NCBI RefSeq assembly: GCF_045223415.1
Contig: NZ_JBEQZJ010000035.1
Coordinates: 1-42,883, forward strand
From: Hoskinsella mucinilytica
GTDB taxonomy: Bacteria; Bacillota_I; Bacilli_A; Erysipelotrichales; Erysipelotrichaceae
Reading direction: 5' to 3'
DNA: 42,883 bases
The stretch's first letter is position 1; the number at the start of each line of letters is the position of its first letter. Positions 16,020-23,471 of this stretch are shown here, piece by piece. A program made the translations under genes and the position numbers. The notes under the pieces are model-generated. The model was not told the origin of the DNA. It did not search any database and saw only the letters and a list, made by a program, of their open reading frames with translations.

Positions 16020-16160
16020 ATGGCACGAGGAAAAAGAAAAACCAAAACGCCGAACTTCTATAAAAATGCTAATGGCTATGGTTCTGAATACAAATTTTCA
16101 GATAGTCAGCGCAGACTCTCTCCAATATCAAAAGGTATTTGTGAGTGCTTTTCAAAATGA
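16020..16160 (+). pseudogene. 5' remnant of a tyrosine-type integrase gene (46 codons)
   Basis: GAGGG lies 8 nt before an ATG that opens a frame beginning MARGKRKTK, continuing with an NGYGSEYKFS segment, and ending at a TGA at 16158-16160. N-termini with the pattern NGYGSVYKLSGxRR are typical of Tn916/phage-like site-specific integrases of Bacillota (arm-DNA-binding domain). The match stops after about residue 33 (QRRLS), and the remaining codons do not resemble the family; the catalytic domain is absent. It marks a decayed mobile element just upstream of the Abi locus. Confidence 0.6.
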
Positions 16161-16351
16161 TATGGTAAATAACTCTTTGAGTCCATTTATCCAATTTTAT
16201 ATACATTGAGAAGTTTGTCTTCACCATTCGCTAGCTGATCCATTTAATTGCATTTGTCAAATGAAGTAATGGGTTCCATAACCAAATATGTATCACAAGC
16301 AATATAAAATATATATAAAAAAAGTAATACAAAATAAAAAAGTATTTTTTG

Positions 16352-16382
16352 TTGAATAGGAACACTTTATCATCCATATAAT
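16352..16382 (+). promoter_or_regulatory. Promoter of Abi-associated RNA copy 1
   Basis: TTGAAT (16352-16357) and TATAAT (16377-16382) with a 19-nt spacer. The predicted start is near 16389, right at the edge of the conserved RNA core. Confidence 0.55.
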
Positions 16383-16388
16383 AAAGTG

Positions 16389-16448
16389 TAGCGATAGTTA
16401 CTCTATGGAGACTATTGCGGGATCACTTGATGACAGGTGATCTTTTTT
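16389..16448 (+). ncRNA. Abi-associated small RNA, copy 1 (putative RNA antitoxin)
   Basis: The 28-nt core at 16391-16418 folds as GCGATAGT/ACTATTGC (8 bp, one G-U), with a 2-nt bulge and an inner CTC-TATG-GAG hairpin. It is followed directly by a terminator hairpin GATCACTT/AGGTGATC and six T residues (16421-16448). The core recurs 102 bp downstream with 3 changes in 28, all in loops or preserving pairing. Position upstream of an Abi_2/HEPN gene matches the computationally described abiF RNA motif and the HEPN toxin/RNA antitoxin pairs reported for AbiF (from memory). Confidence 0.75.
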
Positions 16449-16449
16449 C

Positions 16450-16478
16450 TTGACAATTCTAATAAACCGATATAAAAT
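16450..16478 (+). promoter_or_regulatory. Promoter of Abi-associated RNA copy 2
   Basis: TTGACA (16450-16455), a 17-nt spacer, TAAAAT (16473-16478). It starts within the T run of the copy 1 terminator. The predicted start is near 16485. Confidence 0.7.
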
Positions 16479-16484
16479 GTGTTT

Positions 16485-16552
16485 ACAAAGAAGCGGTAGT
16501 AACTCTACGGAGACTATTGCGAGAAGCCTACTATAATGGTAGGCTTTTTTTA
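16485..16552 (+). ncRNA. Abi-associated small RNA, copy 2 (putative RNA antitoxin)
   Basis: The core at 16493-16520 folds as GCGGTAGT/ACTATTGC (8 bp, two G-U) around an AA bulge and CTC-TACG-GAG. TACG makes a UNCG-type tetraloop where copy 1 has TATG. The terminator AAGCCTAC/GTAGGCTT with a T run (16524-16552) has a different sequence from that of copy 1 but the same layout. It ends 16 nt before the Abi_2 start codon, so read-through past this terminator would supply the toxin mRNA, as in type III toxin-antitoxin loci. Confidence 0.75.
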
Positions 16553-16568
16553 AATATGGAGGAAAAAA

Positions 16569-17534
16569 ATGAAACCATTTAAAACTATTGATGAACAATA
16601 TGAACTCTTAAAATTCCGTGGTTTAAATTTCACTGATGAAGTAAAATCAAAAAATTTCCTTCTGCATAACAATTACTATAATGTTATAAATTGTTATGCA
16701 AAATTTTTCATGAATGATAATGATAAATTTATACCTGGAACTAATTTTGATGAAATCACTCAGATACATTACTATGATAAAGAAATTAAATCTATTTTTT
16801 TTAAATATATTCTTGAAATAGAAAAACATTTCAAATCAATACTTGCTTATCGCTTCTCAGAAAAATTTAAGAATGAAGAATATGCCTATTTAATTGCTTC
16901 AAATTATAATAGCGGAAATATACTTCAAGTAACAAAGACCATTTCAAATTTGTCAAATATTATCAATAAATATAAAAAAGTTCCAAACAACCCAATAAAT
17001 CACTATATTCATAAACACGGTGATGTTCCTTTCTGGATTCTTACAAACTATATGCATTTTGGAGAATTGCTATATTTTTATAAATACTTAGATGATGGTT
17101 TGAAAAATAAAATTGCTAAAGATTTCAGTACTTTTTTAGCTGATAATTTAGGTGTCGACTCTATCCAGTTAACTTCAAACAATCTTATTTCCTATTTAGA
17201 TAATGTAGTTGATTTAAGGAATATTGTTGCACATAATAATAAGCTATTAGGATTTAAATGCAAAGGACATGTTCGTTATTTATCTGAGATACATGATAAA
17301 TATACAATATCAAATGATTCCATAAAGCAGGATGTTTATAATGTATTCATAGTAATGCAAGCGTTACTATCAAAAAATCAATATGCATTGTTTCACAACA
17401 CACTTTTAAAAAGAACAAAGTATTTGAAAGTAAGACTGAAAACAATAGATATAAGCGTGATATTAAATTGTCTGGGTTTTCCCTCTAATTGGTACGATAC
17501 CCCTAAGATTTCACAACCATCTAGTAAACTTTAA
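16569..17534 (+). CDS. Abi_2 / AbiF-type HEPN protein, putative RNase toxin (321 aa)
   Basis: Phage-defence protein of the AbiD/AbiF (Abi_2) family. The N-terminal pattern KPFKTIDEQYELLKFRGL...NYYNVINCYAKFF, the middle EKHFKSILAYRFSE and the GDVPFWILTNYMHFGELLYFY segment are all typical. A HEPN catalytic RxxxxH is present as RNIVAH at residues 217-222, so ribonuclease activity is expected, probably of host RNA upon infection. GGAGG lies 6 nt before the ATG. The gene is visibly more A+T-rich than its neighbours, a sign of transfer. Two copies of a small structured RNA precede it and are the likely inhibitors. Length is full for the family. Confidence 0.88.
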   Translation: MKPFKTIDEQYELLKFRGLNFTDEVKSKNFLLHNNYYNVINCYAKFFMNDNDKFIPGTNFDEITQIHYYDKEIKSIFFKYILEIEKHFKSILAYRFSEKFKNEEYAYLIASNYNSGNILQVTKTISNLSNIINKYKKVPNNPINHYIHKHGDVPFWILTNYMHFGELLYFYKYLDDGLKNKIAKDFSTFLADNLGVDSIQLTSNNLISYLDNVVDLRNIVAHNNKLLGFKCKGHVRYLSEIHDKYTISNDSIKQDVYNVFIVMQALLSKNQYALFHNTLLKRTKYLKVRLKTIDISVILNCLGFPSNWYDTPKISQPSSKL

Positions 17535-17774
17535 GAATAATCATGCATACGCAAGTATCACGAAATCATTTGGTATATACAAAACCACAATACTTTTTCA
17601 ATTAGAGAAGCAGATAATTACCGCCTTAGACACTATTATTTATTATATATAGATATAGCCAAAATGTATGATTCTTATTGGTTTTTAACATTTTTATGTT
17701 TCAGTTTATAACTTTAACAATCAAAGAATTGCCTGCAAATTAACCATTTCTTAACAAATCTTTTGTATTTCCTT
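17535..17774. other. Non-coding gap after the Abi gene, possible gene debris
   Basis: A+T-rich stretch with no frame having a start and ribosome site. One plus frame reads IREADNYRLRHYYLL (about 17605-17650), and another reads HAYASITKSFGIYKTT. Both look protein-like but belong to no family I can name. Likely remains of the mobile element that carried the Abi locus; low certainty. Confidence 0.25.
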
Positions 17775-17803
17775 TTTACGTTTCCCATATTTTCCTGTAT
17801 AAT
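17775..17803 (+). promoter_or_regulatory. Promoter of the DUF368 gene
   Basis: TTTACG (17775-17780), a 17-nt spacer, TATAAT (17798-17803). Confidence 0.65.
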
Positions 17804-17828
17804 AAAGAATACGTGAAGGAGGAGTCTT

Positions 17829-18734
17829 ATGTTTGTTTTAAATATGATTCGAGGATTTTGCATGGCACTGGCAGATAGTGTTCCTGGTGTATCTGGAGGA
17901 ACGATTGCTTTCTTGTTAGGCTTTTATGATAAATTTATAGGTTCACTTGATGCCTTGATTGCCGGAAACAAGCAAGAAAAAATAGAAGCTATCAAGTTTT
18001 TAATTAAAATTGGTATTGGCTGGGTCATTGGTTTCTTAAGTGCGGTAAGTGTTCTTGCGAACATCTTTGATACTCGCATCTATGAAATAAGCTCATTATT
18101 TATAGGCTTCATATTATTTGCTATTCCAATCGTCATCAAAGAGGAAAAAGAAAGTATCAAATTTAAGTGGCAAACCATATTAGCATTTTTGATAGGGATC
18201 GGCGTCGTTGCTTTCATCACTTATTTCAACCCTGTAAGTGGCAAAGAAAGTGGTGTCAATCTAGCAAGTCTTGATATCGGCTTGATTCTTTATGTATTTG
18301 TTGCGGCAATGCTGGCTATTTCTGCTATGGTACTTCCTGGTATCAGTGGTTCTACTTTACTTTTGATCTTTGGTTTATATGTTCCTATCATTTCCGCAAT
18401 CAAAGCGGTGATGGGATTTGATTTATCTTATGTGCCAATATTATGTGTGTTTGCGCTTGGTATGTTAATCGGAATTGCAACCGTGGTAAGGTTGATCAAA
18501 TGGGCTTTGGAAAAGCATCGCCCGATCATGATCTTTCTTATCATAGGAATGATGGTTGGATCTTTCTATGCTATCATAATGGGACCGCAAACGTTGAGTA
18601 CGCCGAAACCACCATTGAGTTTGGATAGTTTCCATATCCTATGGTTTATTGTTGGTGGAGCAGTTATCTTTGGTCTTCAATATATGAAAAAAGTTACGAC
18701 GAAAGAAGAAAAAACAGAAGCTGTCATGGATTAA
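17829..18734 (+). CDS. DUF368 membrane protein, PopT-type undecaprenyl-phosphate translocase (301 aa)
   Basis: Polytopic membrane protein with about eight to nine helices. Two repeated signature motifs, ADSVPGVSGGTIAFLLG near the N-terminus and MVLPGISGSTLLLIFGLY in the middle, reflect the internal repeat of DUF368. Members (PopT) were recently shown to return undecaprenyl phosphate across the membrane for cell-wall synthesis; I rely on memory for this. GAAGGAGGA precedes the ATG. It has its own promoter and is convergent with the frameshifted acetyltransferase, sharing a terminator. Confidence 0.88.
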   Translation: MFVLNMIRGFCMALADSVPGVSGGTIAFLLGFYDKFIGSLDALIAGNKQEKIEAIKFLIKIGIGWVIGFLSAVSVLANIFDTRIYEISSLFIGFILFAIPIVIKEEKESIKFKWQTILAFLIGIGVVAFITYFNPVSGKESGVNLASLDIGLILYVFVAAMLAISAMVLPGISGSTLLLIFGLYVPIISAIKAVMGFDLSYVPILCVFALGMLIGIATVVRLIKWALEKHRPIMIFLIIGMMVGSFYAIIMGPQTLSTPKPPLSLDSFHILWFIVGGAVIFGLQYMKKVTTKEEKTEAVMD

Positions 18735-18752
18735 TTTAAATCCTTGACAGCT
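18719..18752. terminator. Bidirectional terminator between the DUF368 and acetyltransferase genes
   Basis: AGCTGTCA (18719-18726) pairs with TGACAGCT (18745-18752), extended by GGATT/AATCC inside. Both convergent stop codons lie in the loop (18732-18734 and 18736-18738). Confidence 0.75.
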
Positions 18753-19274
18753 TTTCTTTCATGTGATCATTTATGTTTAATTCATATCCATATTCTATCA
18801 ATGTAAGATTATCATCTATTACTTCATGATATACACCATGAGCTCTTTGAAATCCAAACTTCTCATATAAATGGATGGCTTTTTGATTATGCGCAACAAC
18901 AAATAATCGCAAAGAATCTCCCCCTTTTTTTTGACCTCTTTCACTGCTTCCTGTAGCGTATACATTCCCATCCCTTTTGCCCTAACTGCCACATTTACGC
19001 CAAATCGATCTATATAAAAGGCTCTTGCTTGTGGATATTCCCACATGATATCTTCTTGTCCTTCATGAGCTTCACTTAATACAAACGCCGAAATATAAGT
19101 TCTCCCTTCCCTTATTACATAAAGCTCTTGCTTTTTTACATCTTGAGGAAAGCATATACAAGGATATACGTCATCCCAAATAGCCAAACCTTCTTGTTCC
19201 ATTTGTTTGACGATAGATTGATACATAAGTTCCAATGGTAATAAATCTTGTGAATTAGCTAATCGAACATTCAT
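18736..19274 (-). pseudogene. GNAT acetyltransferase gene with a frameshift in an A8G5 tract
   Basis: The first part reads as a GNAT N-acetyltransferase (start MNVRLANSQDLLPLELMYQ; GGAGG upstream). The acetyl-CoA region, VNVAVRAKGMGMYTLQEAVKEVKKKG, is present. At 18920-18932 (minus strand A8 then G5) the frame breaks. The encoded tail then goes ILCDYLL and ends at 18819. Adding one base restores a classic GNAT end, LRLFVVAHNQKAIHLYEKFGF, running to a TAA at 18736-18738. The restored gene would encode 179 aa. Either a mutation, a phase-variable or slippage site, or an assembly error in the homopolymer. Confidence 0.8.
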
Positions 19275-19344
19275 CATACCCTCCAATCTACACAAAGACA
19301 TGTGTGATATATAGATATTATATCGTAACCCATCTTAACATGAT

Positions 19345-19372
19345 AGAAAAAAAAACAGGCATTACCTGTTTT
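19345..19372 (-). terminator. Terminator of the fatty-acid operon
   Basis: AAAACAGG (19352-19359) pairs with CCTGTTTT (19365-19372), with nine A residues to the left giving the U tract. It overlaps the stop codon of plsC, the last gene. Confidence 0.8.
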
Positions 19373-20048
19373 CATCAATCGTTTGTTGCATGGATACTTG
19401 TAGCTCCTGAATGATCCCTAAGGCCTTTTTAGGCTTATATTGCTCATAAGGTATTGGTTTCCCTATTTTCATATAAAAGGTCCCTCTTCGCTTTAAAACG
19501 GCCTTGTAGTCATAAGAATTACAAAGTGTGATCGGAACGATGTCACATTTAGCCATAAAAGCCGGTTGAATGCTTCCTGCTTGCATTTCATTCATTTGTT
19601 TTCCCGTGGATCTGGTTCCTTCTGGAAAAATCAACACATTTTGTCCTGCTTTCAATCGCCTTGTAGATTCTCGTAACATATGTACTGCACTCGATTGATC
19701 ATCACGATCAAAATATATCAATTCAAGATTCTTAGCCCAACTGGATAAATAAGGAATCTTTTTATTTTCTTCTTTTGATACAAACGTAAAGGGTACGGGA
19801 ATTCCTGCCTCTAGCATAAGCAAATCAAAAAAGCTTTGGTGATTACTGACAAACTGTACCACTCTATCCTTAGGTAATGCCTCTTCCATCTCTACCTCAA
19901 GTTTCACATGAAGACAACGAAATAAGCGGGTACACCACTTGGATATATGGGCATATCGTACTTCAAATGGTTTGCTTCTAACAAGAAAGCAATCGATCCA
20001 AGAGATTGGCACTAGCCACAGTAAATGCAAAACATAAATGATACTCAT
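19362..20048 (-). CDS. plsC: 1-acyl-sn-glycerol-3-phosphate acyltransferase (228 aa)
   Basis: Transfers an acyl chain to lysophosphatidic acid to give phosphatidic acid at the membrane. Motif I NHQSFFD (NHxxxxD), the RESTRRLKAG region and motif III FPEGTRSTG are all present. The N-terminus is hydrophobic (MSIIYVLHLLWLVPISW), fitting membrane association. It is the last gene of the 15-gene lipid operon, 3 nt after acpS, with AAAGGAG inside the end of acpS. It couples chain synthesis to phospholipid assembly. Confidence 0.92.
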   Translation of the reverse strand: MSIIYVLHLLWLVPISWIDCFLVRSKPFEVRYAHISKWCTRLFRCLHVKLEVEMEEALPKDRVVQFVSNHQSFFDLLMLEAGIPVPFTFVSKEENKKIPYLSSWAKNLELIYFDRDDQSSAVHMLRESTRRLKAGQNVLIFPEGTRSTGKQMNEMQAGSIQPAFMAKCDIVPITLCNSYDYKAVLKRRGTFYMKIGKPIPYEQYKPKKALGIIQELQVSMQQTIDENR

Positions 20049-20051
20049 AAC

Positions 20052-20396
20052 CTAAGACTCCTTTGTCTGAACCATTGCATAGGCAATGGCATATTCTTTT
20101 TCATGGGCGATGGAAACCATGACATCATAAGGAAAACAGGAGCACACCGGTGCACCTGATTCATCCATCAGTATTTCAATATCCCATACCATACAATCCA
20201 CGACGTTATGAATAGCTTTGTAAATTGCTTCTTTTGCCGCAAAGCGACCGGCTATCCATTCACTTTTTCGATGTCCCTGATATTGATTTGCGATCATTTG
20301 TTCTTTTTCTGTCAAAATCTTATGGATGACAGGTTTATGAAGTGCTTTTTCAATTCTTTGAATCTCTACGATATCGGTTCCAATTCCTATGATCAT
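20052..20396 (-). CDS. acpS: Holo-[acyl-carrier-protein] synthase (114 aa)
   Basis: Moves 4'-phosphopantetheine from CoA to the serine of AcpP. GIGTDIVEIQRIEKAL at the N-terminus holds the Mg-binding Asp. GRFAAKEAIYKA holds the Mg-binding Glu and the KEA signature. VSIAHEKEYAIAYA is the conserved C-terminal strand. Length is standard for the trimeric type. It overlaps birA by 4 nt (ATGA). It activates the product of the first gene of the same operon. Confidence 0.95.
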   Translation of the reverse strand: MIIGIGTDIVEIQRIEKALHKPVIHKILTEKEQMIANQYQGHRKSEWIAGRFAAKEAIYKAIHNVVDCMVWDIEILMDESGAPVCSCFPYDVMVSIAHEKEYAIAYAMVQTKES

Positions 20397-21061
20397 GATT
20401 GCTCCTTTTCATAGATGGAGGAAAGGGTGATTTCTTCACTCTTTAAAATTCGTTGTTGATCTTGATGATGAATACATAAGTAACCATGCTCATCTACCCC
20501 ATCTACATCCCACATTATACCATCGATCTGTAGTGTCTTTCCATTTAGATAAAAAACTTTTCGAATTTCATTTAACAGATCCTTAGTTTCTAGACCTAAT
20601 AATTCCTCATATCGTGTCAGGATATCTGTCAATAATTCATTCCTTGAAAGAGAAACATACGTTGATTTTGCTTGTAGATTCTTCTTTTCTGTTACATTGA
20701 CACCGATGCCAACGATATCGGCAACTGCATCATTTCCTTCATATACGCTTTCCACTAAGATACCGCATACCTTTTTTCCATGTACCAACACATCATTGGG
20801 CCATTTGATTTCAGCAGGAATGGCATGCGCCTTTAATGCCTTTACAACTGCCAAAGGCGCAATGAATCCATGATTTGGACCATGAGGAAATAAGATAGAA
20901 AAGGTTAGGTCCTGATCACTTTGCCAAATACGTTCAAAGCGACCTCTGCCTTTTGTTTGATGTTGAGCTAAAATAACAGTGGAAAAGGGATATTCGCAAT
21001 TATGTTGTTTTAGATGATCATTGGTACTAGCTAACTCTGGAAAAGAAACGATGAAAAACAT
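20393..21061 (-). CDS. birA: Biotin--[acetyl-CoA carboxylase] ligase without HTH domain (222 aa)
   Basis: Attaches biotin to AccB via biotinyl-5'-AMP. The biotin/ATP-binding motif GRGRFERIWQS (GRGRxxR/KxW) and IKWPNDVLVHGKKVCGILVE are intact. The protein begins directly with the catalytic domain (FPELASTNDHLKQHN). The N-terminal DNA-binding domain of repressor-type BirA is missing, so it should not regulate transcription. It lies 2 nt after fabZ. Its presence here, with accB in the same operon and bioY divergent, makes a self-contained biotin-use module. Confidence 0.93.
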   Translation of the reverse strand: MFFIVSFPELASTNDHLKQHNCEYPFSTVILAQHQTKGRGRFERIWQSDQDLTFSILFPHGPNHGFIAPLAVVKALKAHAIPAEIKWPNDVLVHGKKVCGILVESVYEGNDAVADIVGIGVNVTEKKNLQAKSTYVSLSRNELLTDILTRYEELLGLETKDLLNEIRKVFYLNGKTLQIDGIMWDVDGVDEHGYLCIHHQDQQRILKSEEITLSSIYEKEQS

Positions 21062-21063
21062 GA

Positions 21064-21492
21064 CTATGGTTCACTTACCGCAAACATCATTTCTGCAGTT
21101 ACTGCGATTTCTCCATCAACACTGGCGACTGCTTTTATCCAAGCAATTCCCATACGCTCTCTGATTACCTCTGCTTCTAAACGTAGTACATCACCAGGAA
21201 TGACTTGTCGTTTAAAACGTGCTTTATCAATACCTGCGAACAATCCGATCTTCCCTTTGTTTTCTTCTTTACTTAATAGCATCACAGCAACACTTTGTGC
21301 CAATGCTTCTAATTGTAATACTCCCGGCATGATATGTTTTTCAGGAAAATGTCCTAAAAACTGCATTTCATTTGCGGTGACACATTTAGTTGCAATCACC
21401 TTATTTCCTTCAATGGATTCGATACGATCCACGAGAAGAAAGGGATAACGATGAGGTATGATCTTTTGTATTTCATTACTATTGTATAACAT
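21064..21492 (-). CDS. fabZ: 3-hydroxyacyl-ACP dehydratase (142 aa)
   Basis: Dehydrates 3-hydroxyacyl-ACP to trans-2-enoyl-ACP. The catalytic His is in IIPHRYPFLLVDRI and the catalytic Glu in GHFPEKHIMPGVLQLEALAQ (hot-dog fold). The ATG at 21492 is 7 nt from GGAGG; five extra in-frame codons upstream are less likely. It lies 2 nt downstream of fabF. No FabA or FabM appears in the operon, so the way unsaturated chains are made is not visible here. Confidence 0.95.
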   Translation of the reverse strand: MLYNSNEIQKIIPHRYPFLLVDRIESIEGNKVIATKCVTANEMQFLGHFPEKHIMPGVLQLEALAQSVAVMLLSKEENKGKIGLFAGIDKARFKRQVIPGDVLRLEAEVIRERMGIAWIKAVASVDGEIAVTAEMMFAVSEP

Positions 21493-21494
21493 AA

Positions 21495-22730
21495 CTAATC
21501 CTCCCACTTTTTGACGATGATACTGGCATTGTGTCCACCAAAACCAAGTGAATTCGACATTGCTGTATGAAGTTCAGTGTTTTTCCCTTCATTGACTACA
21601 AGATTTAAGTCACAAGCCGGATCCGGTTGTTCATAATGAATGGTAGCCGGTACAAAGTCATTTTTTACTGCTAAAGTAGAGATAATAGCTTCTAAAGCAC
21701 CACTTGCGCCTAACAAATGTCCGCTCATAGATTTTGTTGAAGAAACATAAGGATGCATGACGTCTTCTTTGAACGCAACCTTCATTGCTAAGGTTTCACT
21801 GGAATCATTTAATGGTGTGCTGGTACCATGAGCATTGATATAATCAATATCTTTTGGCTCTAGTCCTGCATCTTCCATTGCCATCCTCATTGCACGAGCT
21901 GCACTACTTCCATCAGCAAGTGGTGCTGTGATATGATTGGCATCACAGGTTGAACCATAGCCTACCACTTCACCATAAATCTTTGCCTTTCTGGCAAGCG
22001 CATGTTCTAATTCTTCTAACATCAGCACACCGCCGCCTTCGCCCATGACAAATCCTTTACGTTGTGCATCAAAGGGAATACTTGCTCGATTTTTATCTTC
22101 TCCCTCATGCAATGCCCTCATACTCGCAAAGCCTGCAATCGCCACCGGTGTAATTGCTGCTTCACTTCCTCCGACCGCTACGATATCCTCATAGCCATCA
22201 CGAATTCTATGAAAGCCTTCACCGATTGCATTGGTAGCTGCCGCACAAGCGGTTACCACACTAGAAACATTTCCATGTGCTTCCATATCAATGGCAACAC
22301 TTCCTGCAGCTAAATTGATCAAAGACATTGGTATAAAATAAGGTGAAATTCTACTTGGTCCTCTTTGTTCGATCGTTTGAGAAGCACCTTCGATCGTAGC
22401 GATACCACCGATTCCACTACCTAAAATAACACCGAAACGATCATGATCAAAACTAGCTTTATCTAAACCACTATCCAAAAAAGCTTGTTTTGCCGCAATT
22501 CTTGCGAACTGTGTAAAACGATCATTGAATTTCAAATCACGTTTTGCGAAATATTGTTCCATATCCAGATGTTTGACTTCACCTGCCAGCTTCGCACGAA
22601 ACTCACTAGGATCAAAATGTGTGATACGATCAATTCCACATACATTATGTGTTACGCTATCCCAAACTTCTTCTACATTATTTCCGATAGGAGATACCAC
22701 TCCCATGCCGGTTATTACGACTCTTCTCAT
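21495..22730 (-). CDS. fabF: 3-oxoacyl-ACP synthase II (411 aa)
   Basis: Condenses malonyl-ACP with acyl-ACP. The nucleophile Cys162 is in VVTACAAATNAIGEG. The two catalytic histidines are in NAHGTSTPLND and SGHLLGASGA. Full length (about 410). The ATG follows the TAA of fabG directly, with GGTGAT as ribosome site within the fabG end, so translation is coupled. Confidence 0.97.
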   Translation of the reverse strand: MRRVVITGMGVVSPIGNNVEEVWDSVTHNVCGIDRITHFDPSEFRAKLAGEVKHLDMEQYFAKRDLKFNDRFTQFARIAAKQAFLDSGLDKASFDHDRFGVILGSGIGGIATIEGASQTIEQRGPSRISPYFIPMSLINLAAGSVAIDMEAHGNVSSVVTACAAATNAIGEGFHRIRDGYEDIVAVGGSEAAITPVAIAGFASMRALHEGEDKNRASIPFDAQRKGFVMGEGGGVLMLEELEHALARKAKIYGEVVGYGSTCDANHITAPLADGSSAARAMRMAMEDAGLEPKDIDYINAHGTSTPLNDSSETLAMKVAFKEDVMHPYVSSTKSMSGHLLGASGALEAIISTLAVKNDFVPATIHYEQPDPACDLNLVVNEGKNTELHTAMSNSLGFGGHNASIIVKKWED

Positions 22731-23462
22731 TTACATCACCATCCCGCCATCAACATGAATTGTTTGGCCTGTTATATATGCACTTTCTTCACTACATAGA
22801 AATTTCACAACGTTTGCGACATCTTGTACATCTCCAAATCGTTTTAATGGAATTCCGGAAAGCATTTGATTTTTCACTGTATCATCCAATGCTTCTGTCA
22901 TTGCTGTTGTGATAAACCCCGGAGCAACTGCATTGACACGAATACCTCGTCCTGCCAATTCTCTGGCAACACTTTTGGTTAAAGCAATCACACCACCTTT
23001 ACTGGCAGCATAATTGGCTTGTCCTGCATTCCCCATGACACCGACAACACTTGCCATATTGACGATACAACCACTTCTTTGTTTCATCATCTGGCGTGTT
23101 GCATATCGAATGCAATGATAGGTACCTTTTAAATTTACATCGATCACTTCATCAAAGTCGGTTTCGCTCATACGAAGCAATAAATTATCTTTGGTAATTC
23201 CTGCATTATTGACGATCACATCAATGTGTCCATAATCCGCAATGATCTGATTCATCATTGCTTCCACTTCTTCCCCTTTCGCCACATTACAACGAATGGC
23301 TTTATGATTTCCTGCAGGATCTAATTGAGCTAATACACGCATCGCACTTTCTTCATTGTTGGCATAATTGATGATCACATCATGATCCTTAGATAAGGTT
23401 TTTGCGATACATTCACCGATTCCTCTGGAAGCTCCAGAGATAAAAGCTGTTTTTCTTTCCAT
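22731..23462 (-). CDS. fabG: 3-oxoacyl-ACP reductase (243 aa)
   Basis: NADPH-dependent reduction of 3-oxoacyl-ACP. It is a short-chain dehydrogenase with the cofactor motif SGASRGIGE, the NNAGITKDNLLLRM segment characteristic of FabG, catalytic Ser in MASVVGVMGN, and YAASKGG (Tyr and Lys). The C-terminus is GQTIHVDGGMVM. It sits between fabD and fabF. Confidence 0.97.
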   Translation of the reverse strand: MERKTAFISGASRGIGECIAKTLSKDHDVIINYANNEESAMRVLAQLDPAGNHKAIRCNVAKGEEVEAMMNQIIADYGHIDVIVNNAGITKDNLLLRMSETDFDEVIDVNLKGTYHCIRYATRQMMKQRSGCIVNMASVVGVMGNAGQANYAASKGGVIALTKSVARELAGRGIRVNAVAPGFITTAMTEALDDTVKNQMLSGIPLKRFGDVQDVANVVKFLCSEESAYITGQTIHVDGGMVM

Positions 23463-23471
23463 ACTCGTAAA

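Noticed and set aside
16163..16192. Possible third, degenerate copy of the Abi RNA: GGTAAAT, AA-CTC-TTT-GAG, then ATTTATCC
   Set aside because: It has the same AA-CTC...GAG layout, but the stem is imperfect and of different sequence, and no promoter or terminator accompanies it. Chance is a fair explanation; kept only as a note for a covariance search.
16251..16263. CATTTG-T-CAAATG palindrome in the island
   Set aside because: Short, in A+T-rich sequence, and not near a promoter or gene start.
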